64,000 bases of DNA from Prosopocoilus inquinatus. Taxonomy: Eukaryota > Arthropoda > Insecta > Coleoptera > Lucanidae. The notes below the pieces were generated by a model. The model had not been told where the DNA came from and made no database searches. It saw only the letters and a list, made by a program, of their open reading frames with translations. Of the stretch, positions 1 to 10,900 are shown in pieces (position 1 is the first letter of the stretch; each line of letters starts with the position of its first letter). Where the stretch lies: positions 45,804,101 to 45,868,100 of the forward strand of contig CM069872.1 of NCBI GenBank assembly GCA_036172665.1, in the 5' to 3' direction. The translations under genes were made by a program, and so were the position numbers.

Positions 1-771
1 TAACAGGATCGAAGTTATTGGTTTAAATAACAATAGTCTGTTGAAAAGAAATTCTAAAAACAAAAGTATTAAAAGGTATTGTTGTAATTAATTAAATTAT
101 TGTATTTGTTTTCGTCTTAATAAATTATTTATTTTTGTATGGCGTGTTTGAATTCTATTCGAAAAACGTAAATAGCGTTAGAGTTACAGGACAGGATTAT
201 ATATTTCGTTTGGTTTATTTTAAGCGAGGCGGCAATGAGAGTGTGTGCACTCATACATCGCTGCAGCGTTACACATTTGCCGCCTAGTTAGCATTTAATC
301 GAACAAAATATATAATTCCGTTCCTCGGTTATATTTTTTTGAGGTTTTGATTAAAAAAAAACTTCTATTTTTACTTCAAATAGAGCTTGTTTATTTTCAA
401 ATTTCGCACAGTTTTATATGTACAATTTGCATCTTTATTTAACAATCATTTAACATCAACAACTTTAATGTTTTTCATCTTTTAGGTTACTCGGTGCAGT
501 ATATTTTCGAAATATCCACTCCAAGCGCACTATTTAGTGTAATTTTATCACTCGTACGTAGAAAATTCATAGTAAAATATCTAAAAAAGCGCGAAAGCTC
601 TGAGAGTATTCGTTCCGCTGGGCTTTCGGGGGGGAGGCGGTGGACGAAGTTCACTCTTAAAGCTTTCCATTTTGGTAATTCGAAGCGTGAACAACATTTA
701 AGTGAATCTCCTTAGAGTTATAACTTTTCGTAAAATGATTTGTTTGCAGAATTTATGGTAACTGCTGAAAG

Positions 772-1386
772 TATTTTTGGTTATATTGTGAACGGTACTT
801 TCACACTTTATCATCAGACAAATAAAAATATTTTAAACAAAAACGTTTTAGGAATTTACTTGAACCGTCAGAATTTGCTAAAAGAGAAAACGAATGACAA
901 TCGGAAACGTAACAAATAAGCATCGGATTTGCTATTTTAAATGGAACACCCACTATTATTTTCTCGATTTAAGAAAAATATTTTTCTTCTAATTTGGTAT
1001 ATCTAGGTACGTGTAGCAAGAGTTAATTATAATTAAAAAAAAAACTATTAAGTTAATCTAACACTAAGATAAATTAACATATTATATGAAATAAAGAGAT
1101 TAATAAAAATATGTCAAAATAAAATAATTGCAAACTTAATTATCCCAAAAAGTCTGAAACCAAATATTTTTGGAATTTGCGGAAAAATATCTATCGAAAA
1201 AATATACTGGGTTTTCCATTTAAAATAACAAAGTTTGTTACGTTTCCGATCGTCATTAAATTTGTTTTCTTTTTCAAAAAATGTTGGTGTTCCATGGAAA
1301 TTCCTAAAACGTTTGTATTTAACATTCGTTGATATATCTTATAGTAATAAAGTGTGTAGGTACCTTTTAAAATATAACCAAAAACC
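772..1386. repeat. inverted pair of diverged 210-base copies
   Basis: The arm at about 772-985 (plus) and the arm at about 1178-1386 (minus) align with roughly 70 percent identity by eye, including AACGTTTTAGGAATTT and ATCGGAAACGTAACAAA. Both can be read as similar peptides, FGYIVNGTFTLY on plus and FGYILKGTYTLY on minus, followed in both by NVLGI. They are likely two old copies of the same mobile element fragment in head-to-head orientation. Confidence 0.75.
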
Positions 1387-2663
1387 CATACTTCCATACT
1401 TTAATTTTAATCTGAAAATTAAGCAAGCAGAAATTAAAAATGATTATTTAGTTGATCAAACTAGAGCAATAAAAATTAATAAGATAATACAACTAATGTA
1501 ATTATTTATGATTTAGTTAAAAGACACAATGAAATTAATTAGAAAAAATATTAAAGAAATAATATAACGTTTATATTCTTCAAAACTGTTACAGGTTTTC
1601 AGTATCTATCTTTACATTTTTTTAATTATTAAAGAAAATTTATATTTTTTCTCTAAAATAAATAATAAGGAGTATTTGTTAAAATATAAATAAATAATGA
1701 GTATTTATTTTACTATATTTTAATTTCTTTAACACAGTTTTGAAGAAACATGGATAATATCAATGTTTACATTTGATTACAGACTTCTGTTACTTACTTA
1801 TAATTATCGTATCTTCTCGTAATATAACTTTTTACTTTGTTATAATTAACTGTAATTAAAAATTAATTCGCGTGGTTTTATTAAAATTCTTCGGCTTTAA
1901 TTATCTTAATTAAAAGTTATTTAATAAAACGTAAATGCTTAAACAAAATCAATTCACCGACTTTTATTCATTTGCTAGATTATTCATTTATTATTTGTAT
2001 TTTTTTAAGTAAAAAAATTAACTTAAGGTTTGGTAATTACTTTCTAAAAATTTCGTTTATTTCAGTGTTCAGATTTTCTTAATCAGAATTAAGACAATGA
2101 AGCTTAGAAACTACAACTAATCAAAAAAAAATAACATACAAAACAAAAACCTATATTATAATAAGAATGAAATAAGTGTAGTGCAAAAAAGTCTGAATCA
2201 AATATTTTTTTTTGTAATAATTAAAAATTTGTAAAGATCAGATAATGAAAACCCTTAATAGTTTTGAAGAGGAACATGAACACTATTCAATTGTTAAAAG
2301 AGAGAGAGGGCGTAGCATTTAAAAAATTGAATAAAATTAAAAGAACTTTGCCTACCTATGTTATTCTTTATACCTTTATTTATAACCAGAGAAAAGAATT
2401 CAGGTCACTTAGTATTGGCCGCTTTTTACGTCGAATGTACTAATTACTCCTGCCACCTTTCCTCAGCTCCGATGTAAGTATATCAATTCAATGTTTAACA
2501 ACACTTTTTATATCAATAGTTATGGTTCAACTACACAAGGATTATCAATCAGCTCGTTCCTAAAGAAAATTACAAACTCACACAAGTTATTTTTTGTTAG
2601 AAGATATTTCATTATGCACTAATTTTTTTGTACCTATTTCTTTAATGAGACCTTTAACTTAAG

Positions 2664-3139
2664 CCTCGTTTTCACGGTGAGAGTTTCTGTGATAGTTGCT
2701 CTGGTGAAAGCCAGTGCCGAAATCAGAGTCACAAAGTGGGTATCACTCCGCATCCTCTTTGAGTCGAAAGTTTCGTTTTCACGATGAGGGCTTCTATGAT
2801 AGTTACTGTCGTGAAAGTAACTGTCGCTGTCATGAGCGTGATCATCGGGCCAATTACTTGAAAGTCGCTTTCGCGTTTTCATGATACAACTTTCGTACTA
2901 TCTCGTCTGACAAAGTAGTTGAAAGTAGTTCTCGCGATAGCGTGATTCATCTAAAGACATTCGTCTCCACGATGTTCCTGTGAGAGTTGCTGTCGTGAGA
3001 ATAGCTATTATGAGAGCAATAGTTACCCTCACGAACCCTCACCGTGTAAACGAGGTTGTCTATTTGCCTAATATCGTGTCTCTGAATGCGTCCCTTATTC
3101 TCATGAGAGCAACTATCACAGAAACTCTCACTGTGTAAC
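2664..3139. repeat. foldback/MITE-like repeat array
   Basis: CCTCGTTTTCACGGTGAG at 2664-2681 is matched in inverse by the sequence ending at 3055 with one mismatch. A second inverse copy of the GTGAGAGTTTCTGTGATAG segment lies at about 3104-3139. The interior is built of further degenerate copies of the same GTGAGNGTTNCTNTGATAGTT unit in both directions. This is typical of a foldback element or MITE with internal repeats. Confidence 0.8.
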
Positions 3140-4348
3140 TTTGTGACTTTACGCTTGCATATTTTTTCTTACCTTTGCTTCGCTTTCAGATTATTCTTTC
3201 TAGTATAATAAAAAATAAAACATTACTGTGAGTAGAAATAAGTTCTCTTTTATCTGTTTAAACTATTCGGCGGTTCTTCTTAGTGAATAAAATTCTGTAA
3301 TACCTATTGAATAAATTTTATGTAAGAGTACGTAAAATAACTCGTCGTTTTTGCTTTTATTATCCTCATTTCGTTCACTTTAGGAAATAAAACATAAACT
3401 ATTTTATCGAAGATTACCGAAGTTTTTGAGTGTTTTTTCAGCAGTTTCCATTTACATGGTGAAGGTTTTTCTCTTTAGGAATACACATTATATAATAACA
3501 AGACACACATGTGAGATTGTTAGCGGTTCAACCGGAATTGATCCGCGTTACATCAAAGATGGACGTCGATGTCTTCGGTCTTTTGCCCAACAGCATGATC
3601 GCATCCGTAGTGGATGTGTATTTTACGTTGTCGGATAATTATTGTATTGCTAAATAAGACAAAATTGTACCGGCTAGAACCTACACAAAAGTCAACAACG
3701 TCCCATCATCGTTCATTCACACGAAAACAAATTTGTGTGGTAGAAATTAGATTCGAAACTCTTAACTAATTATTTACAATATCACAATTCAAAAATTTAT
3801 ACAATATACATATCTTACAATTCCTGTTTATACTTTTGTTTACTCATATTCGGCTTGTGCGAGCTAAACGTGCCGCCAATAATAAGCTCTTATTCTCTTA
3901 TTAATACATTTGGAATTTACTGTGTGATGTTTTTAGATGGAGCGATGAACATAAAATGATTGCGACTTTACCAAAAACAGTCTAATGTGACGATACGTTT
4001 AAGACGCACAACCTAAAAAACTATTAACGAGCGACGATAATATACATATAAAAAGAACTATAATATAACAATTAGGTCTTAATTACCCACCTCTGTTCTA
4101 ACATATATCTACATCATGTACACTATAAAAAGCTCAATTCACTCAGTCTATACATTTTTTTTTTAATTTTAACATGGCACGGTAGATTGTTTTTAATCTC
4201 ATTAAAAAAGCTTGCCTCACGTTTCTGTTGCAGATTTGTCCTTGTCGATGTGTGAAACTGTTTAATTGCACACAACTAGTGTGGTTATAAAGCACTAGAT
4301 ATTTACTTTGAACTTCATATACTATTTTATTTAAATTCAATTTAGACA

Positions 4349-4836
4349 TGTAGCGCCCTCCCCTGCAGTTACAACACCCAACATTTATTTATTACAAAAG
4401 TACAAAACGAAAAGAAAAGAAAACAAAACGGAACCAAAACCGGAAAATTCAGGAACAGTTAATACCACAGGCCTTCAGAAAAGACAACGCTTCGGCCCTA
4501 AACACTAACCTTACGGAACTTATTTATTGCTATGTAAATTGACTCCTATGGAAATTATATTAACGTTGAGTATTTGCTTTATTAATCTTTATTGCAATTC
4601 AAGCTAAAAACGTACAGTACAAAAGTATTACAAGCCCTTCGCTAAGCCCGTTTATTACATACAAACTGTTCCCTTTAAAATAAATAAACATGGATATAAA
4701 AACGAATGTAAATGAACGAAAATAAAGGTGTAACATAAATAGTAAAGTACAGAAAGTTTGTAACTGGGTATTGGAATGGTATGGGTTGATGGTACTCTTA
4801 AATATATGAATAAGGTCCATCAGTGAGGGCGCTACA
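4349..4836. repeat. segment bounded by 12-bp inverted repeats, covering the slo 3' UTR
   Basis: TGTAGCGCCCTC at 4349-4360 is the exact reverse complement of the sequence at 4825-4836. The 488-base interval has the outline of a small transposable element, but I see no clear target-site duplication and no interior similarity between the ends beyond the 12 bases. If it is an element, it inserted directly behind the stop codon and supplied the poly(A) signals. Confidence 0.4.
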
Positions 4837-4845
4837 AAGCAGTAG
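4560..4845 (-). other. slo: slo 3' UTR with poly(A) signals
   Basis: After the stop codon the minus strand is AT-rich and non-coding. AATAAA hexamers occur at 4589-4594 and 4579-4584, and another at 4523-4528, so a 3' UTR of about 250-330 bases is likely. Longer forms are possible because more hexamers occur around 4384-4390. The UTR overlaps an inverted-repeat-bounded segment that starts ten bases after the stop. Confidence 0.6.
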
Positions 4846-4965
4846 TCAAGAATTGTCGTCTTTATTTGATCCTCCTCCTCCTGTTCCGCTCCCTTGCCCC
4901 ACACCGCTTCGGCCTCTTATGTTCTTGTATTCCAGGCCAGGATCAAATTGCATTAGAACGAAAAC
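4846..4965 (-). CDS. slo: slo terminal coding exon and stop
   Basis: Acceptor TGATAG. It encodes [20 protein letters not shown] then [19 protein letters not shown] and TGA. The Gly-rich tail ending [11 protein letters not shown] agrees with Drosophila, although the fly PPAVRAPAGGRG part is replaced by NIRGRS. The stop is at 4846-4848. Confidence 0.97.
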   Translation of the reverse strand, partial: VFVLMQFDPGLEYKNIRGRSGVGQGSGTGGGGSNKDDNS

Positions 4966-7900
4966 CTATCAAAAAAATCAAACAATATCAAACTGTAATC
5001 CAATAATAAAATTAATGCGACATACTTGATCTGTTGGTAATAGCTGAAAGTCATCAGGTGGATTTGTTATTACATATCTTTTACTGCTTGCGTCGCAAGA
5101 CGAACTTGTATCACGAAACCTGTATAAACCAATACACAACATTCCAAACTGTTTCAAAGCAGCAACGAATAAGTCCCCGTATTTTCCCGTTTCGCCAAAT
5201 TGGGCTAGGGGGCCGTCGTAAAGGGAAATCTGGCCAACTCGACAACGATCCCTATTGGAGAGACTTTCGGGAGTGCTGTATCCACCACGTAAACCTGCGC
5301 CTTCAGCCAGAATCAATTCCAATTCGGGTGTTGCACCTCCCGTAATTAAAGATCGTATTAGTGTTAAGGCATTTTGGTTGAAGTATGTCTAAAGAATGAA
5401 TAATTTTACCTAAATGTTCAATCGGAATATTTTCGATAAGGTCTTACCGTCGACATTAAAGAGTCAAGCACGCTGACGGCAAATGCTGTGCCGCAAGCAA
5501 ATGGTTGAGTCAAGTACAACTCAGTATCAGGATCATCATCGTCATCTTGGTCCAAAAATTGTACGTTACTGTCGTTGACTAATTCTAAAAGGTTACGAAG
5601 AGGAGATATTAACGTTATAATTAGAAAAGAAAACCTTCTGGAAACAGTTATTTTTTGTCTAAATTGTAGGTTTTCATTATAATAAATAATCAATTCTTTT
5701 TCTTTACCTGTAATCATGGGGACATTAGCACCATAAACTGAGCCTCTCCTTTGCAGAACGATAGGACTTCCCACGGGTGTAGAGGCATCCTGCTCTCCAC
5801 TAACCTGACTCAACACTCCTATGGTATCATCAAATGTCATGGCTTTGATGTTTAAGGAAGCCAAAATGGCTTCTTTGTCGGCTAAAGTAGGATCATCATT
5901 GCTTGGCACTTTTGCAGACAGAATGCAGCACATATCACAGAGATTCACGTTTACTGCCCGAAGGTCTGCTCTACTAAGCGGGGAACCCTACACGAAATGG
6001 ATTAATTGATGGATTCCGAAGCAATCACCGACGTACATACATTTAGAACAGATATCTTGGGTAGATTTTGAAGCATTTTCCACTCCCGTCGGATGTAATC
6101 CACGGAGCCGACTATGACGACGTGCTTGAGTTCGTGGTAGTGGAAATTGCTGGCCCTTAGAGGCATAACGAGGTTACGCAATCCTATTAAGGGTGAATCT
6201 GGATCGGCAAATAAACAGACGACCACGTGACCGTTTAACACAGTCATCGCTGCTTGATTTCGATCCTGAAATTTTTCAAGCATGATTTACAGCTTTGGAA
6301 ATTGGAAGTTGTTCGAGTACCAGTATGCAATCTTCTAAATTTTTGGCGGGTCCCCAGTGGAACATCCCTGTACTGTCGTACTTCATTTCAGTCTTCTCAA
6401 AGTCGAAATCCTTGGCTTGATCATCAGCCAGACCGACTGGGAGGGCTACTCCGTTGTTGTTCTGATTTGCTCCTCCGCTGGTTCTACTGGTAGGCCTGCA
6501 AAATATGGGTTACTAGATCGCACTGTGGTGTTCCTTTTTGGGAACAACAATATGCGCTGTTTCCACTACTAGTTGCACTACTATCCACTAGCATCATTCT
6601 TGTTTTCGTTAAGAGAAAGAACCGTTAAGAGAAAAAAGGTGGACAACAGAATGTGTATGTTTGAAAAAAAAGTATATTAGTCGCATGCATGTGTTATTTT
6701 ACAAAATTGTAAATTTTTCAAAGACAAACGCTGCGCACGGTTAGATAAGTTTGTTATGTACTTCTTTCGCCAATTTGATTATCTTTCTTCTTCAAGAACT
6801 GTTCATATTGCAAAGTTAGTTAAAACTAAGCAAAGAAAACGTTCGGGTCAAGCAACAACTGCAAAGGACCTGACAGATCAGCTCTATGAATTCCTTTTTT
6901 CAGGACGCAAAGAGAAAGCGAAAGTAACAGATTTATGCAAGTAAATTTCGTTAAAAAGCTACAATAAATGTAAAGAACGGTTTTATAAATTTATAATTAA
7001 ATGAGAAAGACTCTGAATTGTTAATTAAAATTCAAGTTAAATGAATGCTTTTTGAATCATGTAGTGAGAGGAATTCCATCAAACTGTATGTACAGATATT
7101 TGTGGACGACCCTTTTGACACCTTGCAAAATTTGTTAGAATTTCTTGCGCAAAGTGACAGTCTCCCTTACTTTGTATAAAATTTTATACAATTTTACATC
7201 AAATCTTGCATGGAGTCACACGGTCCTAAGATCTAAAATTCAAAAAGTGTAAATTAGAAAAAGAAGAACGTCAGATGTTAGGCAAGTTTATTTTTATTTT
7301 AGTTTCCAACATAAAACTAAGGAAGTAAACAATAGGTGCTGTTATATAATAAGCAAATTGTCTTCTTTTTAAAATATGTTGTGAATTTAGTGGAACAACT
7401 TCGTTAAATTAATAGTATTAGCAAAACTGTAAGTTAGTGCAAACTTTAGTAACTCTAATTAAGTAGAAAAGAACAGCATGCTTTAAGTACACCAGAAAAG
7501 ACAGGGAAAAAAGGTGAATACAAAATTGCTAACACATAATGGATTAAAACACAGGCCGTTTTACTGTAGAAGTTAACAGTATGGCACCAAAAAAAATCTA
7601 TTTGGAGATCTAAATTCTAAATCAGTTCGATTTAACGTCCGATCTATTGGTTTGACTATCAGCAGAAATTCAAAACTAAACGGAAAAAGAATTTCCTCTA
7701 ACGCAATGTGCTAATCACTGAAGGAACCAATCTAAAAAAGGCCAAAATCAAAATAACGACAAAATAGAAAACCAACAGACATTAGTATACTGGTGTGTTT
7801 ACTGTACCATACATTTTAATTTTGTTACAACTAAGAACGGAACAACTTAATAATATCGGGACTACATATATGCGAAAAATAAATAGCGAGAAAATATAGA

Positions 7901-10900
7901 ATTGCAAATAAATCACAAAAGTGAGACTTTAGTTTTCTATTTGTAACTACATAGGTCGACTAAATTTATAACAAACAGTAAAGGAAGTAGCAAGCCAGGT
8001 GTATTATTATTTTATATCATTCGTGGAATTTTTAACAGTGTATTTATTTAAAACGAAATTAAAAAGAATGCAAAATAAAAAGACAATCAAACATTTTAAC
8101 ATCATGAAACGTGTTTTAGGCAGACACTACTTTTAAAATGTGTTTCTTGATGTTAAATAAACGCTAAACAATTCAGGCAAGCAAGCAAGATAGACAGAGA
8201 GAGTGAAAAAGTGTAAGTAATAGCAAAAGCGTACATGAGTTTTTTGACTTCATAGGCAAGATGATAGCCGGCATAACTCGTTGTATCCTGCTCCGGTGCT
8301 CTGAAAACAGCACACTGCTGATAGCACACCATAGGTTACACCATAAACGGTAGGCAAGAAGGTGACACAAGCTACGTTCACTCAACCAAAAAACAACGAC
8401 GAGTAAGTAACAGAATAAAATTGCGCACCTTCTTGTCTGAAATACGTCAAACCAATACGTGAGTAAAAAAAAAACTTTGCAAAACGTTTAGGCTTAGCCT
8501 AAGAACTTCATCACCCTAAGAATCTCTTACCCTATTATTTGTCATTAGCTGCATTTCATTTTAATGTTTAGAATAAATTGATTAGTATTTTGATTTAAAA
8601 ACAAAATAATAAAATAGCAAAAAGAAAATCTGTTTGAAATTCCTGAAATGGCAAAAAATAAAGTGAGTTTTTTTAGTAATACTTATCTTGGTAGTATTTA
8701 AGAATTCTTTGCCAATTTCTGTTATAGAAAGTAGGCCCATTTTAATGGCCATACAGTGGACGCTGCAAGTATTTTTCGCTACAAGTGCGTTTTGTTGTAC
8801 TATTGATTAGGGTGATGTGAATTTCGGTTGACTTAACAATAATTTATTTATCTAGAAACTTAATACTAAAGCATCCAACATTCCAACAAGAAGTTACCTT
8901 GAATTATAACCAGGCGAGACCATATTTTCAGTGGTGTTTCTGTTAACAGTAGGTTTAACTTTGTTGACTTGCTTGGTCGAATTCACCATGTTAGCAGTTG
9001 GAATCACGTTGTTCCTGTGGTTCTGATTTCGATGTGTTACTAAAAGTACACGTTAGGTATTTAAACGGTTGGCGGCTCGGGGAATGTGGAGAACGTGGAT
9101 ACTTACGATGTAGATCATCCTGTATCCGATTGACATCACCTGCGAAAAAACTTCATATAATAAGTCCATCTCATTAAGGGCATTACATGAACTGTTTGTG
9201 TTTGCAACAGAAAAAAAAATGCTTGCCTTAATAATGCTACACAGACTACAACTAAAAGGGCACGATTCACTACATACAACACCGGTACAACATTAAATTT
9301 ATATTTTAAGGTAATCAATGGAGCTTTTGGATATAAATGATAACAAAATAAAATCCAAATAATCGTTTTAACTTTCAGCTTAAAAATACATAATGTATGA
9401 AGCTATGAATCACATTTAAACTACGCCAGAACCTTTCTTTTTTTAACTTGACGTCAATTATATTGTAGTTGAGATTAACTGAGAAAAAGTGACAACAAAA
9501 GCTTGTACTTAATTACTTTTTCCCTTATCCTTTTACATTTGTTTTAACTACAGCCGGTTCTGGAGTTTACTGGAAACTTAAAACTCATAGATATAATGGG
9601 ATTGCCAAGTTCAATCAGATTAGAGGTAAATAATGCACGAAAGTATCTTTTCCACTGCTTTAAGTTATTATTTCTTTTCCATTCATTTTTAGGTTTTTCC
9701 CCAGCCCTAATAAAATATTAAATTGTATTCTGTAAGTTGAAGTACGAAATATTGTTAAAAAAATATCTAAAATTATTTGCCATTTACATGATTGTTTGGC
9801 TTAAGAACACTTTAAATTGGCAAAAATGATATTTTTTTTCAGATTAAGCATTCATAATCCTAAATATTTTGAAACCAACCCATATTAAAAAGAATGAAAA
9901 TTACATTCACTTAAGTAAGTAAGTAGAATGCAAAGAAGCGGTAGTTTAAGCAGCATATATTTTGATTGTAGTAAAAATTTTTTAAAAGCAAGGAAATTTT
10001 AATGTAAAACAGGTGCAGAAAAGCGCTTGCTTCTACATATAAATATTCCATAATTAAAAGAAGATGTAGAAATAAGCGCCTTATTGGATGGATGGATAAA
10101 TCGCAAGTTTTTCTAAATTATAGTATACCTCTGACGTGAACTTTCTTGGGTAACTCTGGTGGTGTGAATGTAGGAGGAGGATGGTGGTCATCTGTAACCA
10201 CAAACCAATCTAGCACATTCTCTAATACCTAACCACATCTATTCATCTACCGCTATTCATTTACATATTTACATCAATCTACAGTACCCGGAAGAGATGG
10301 AGGAGAATCTCTTTGGGGTACCTTAACTATACTTCTGAGTAGGTATACCTGCTTTTCTATAAACTATCTTAAACTATACAACACAGATATAATGTTTGGT
10401 ACGCAGCAAATACAGATATTGAAAAAAATCCATGCAGATAAAGACAAGGCCATTTAATTCTAAACATGCAACACAGCATGCGTAAGTTTGAGATAGTTTC
10501 GGTCTTAAGGGGTGAAGTGAGAGAAAGTGGTGTCGGTGCTAAGTTTTTCAATGATTTTCGGCGTGGTAGACAGGCTTTAAATCGCGGTGCCGCGGTCGGT
10601 TCTCTTTCAACTTACTTGGGTACGTGTTCGTGAAGTCCTCGTCTGCAGGCCAAATCAAAATGGGAGTGATCAAACATGTAAGTGTGATATGGTACAGAAA
10701 ATTTGAGAAAATTTTCACTTACTCGCCACAGAATTTCGAAATTAACGAAGAGAGATTTTCTCAAATTTAATCAACTTTGTTTTGAAATATGCGTGTGGTA
10801 GTAATAGTATAGTATAATACATATATATATAAATATACAAAAACTAAACACCTTTACTAAACAAAACACTAAACCTGACTGTACAACAAAACTAGTACAT

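Larger units (their letters stand above)
1..4348. other. intergenic region downstream of slo
   Basis: AT-rich sequence with short open frames only. It holds an inverted pair of diverged copies at 772-1386 and a foldback-type array at 2664-3139, listed separately. A short GC-richer stretch at about 3515-3635 has an open frame, but no family is recognised. No gene can be supported here. Confidence 0.6.

Noticed and set aside
3515..3660. GC-richer stretch with a frame MDVDVFGLLPNSMIASVVDV
   Set aside because: Only 32 codons, no family recognised, no splice signals that make a gene model.
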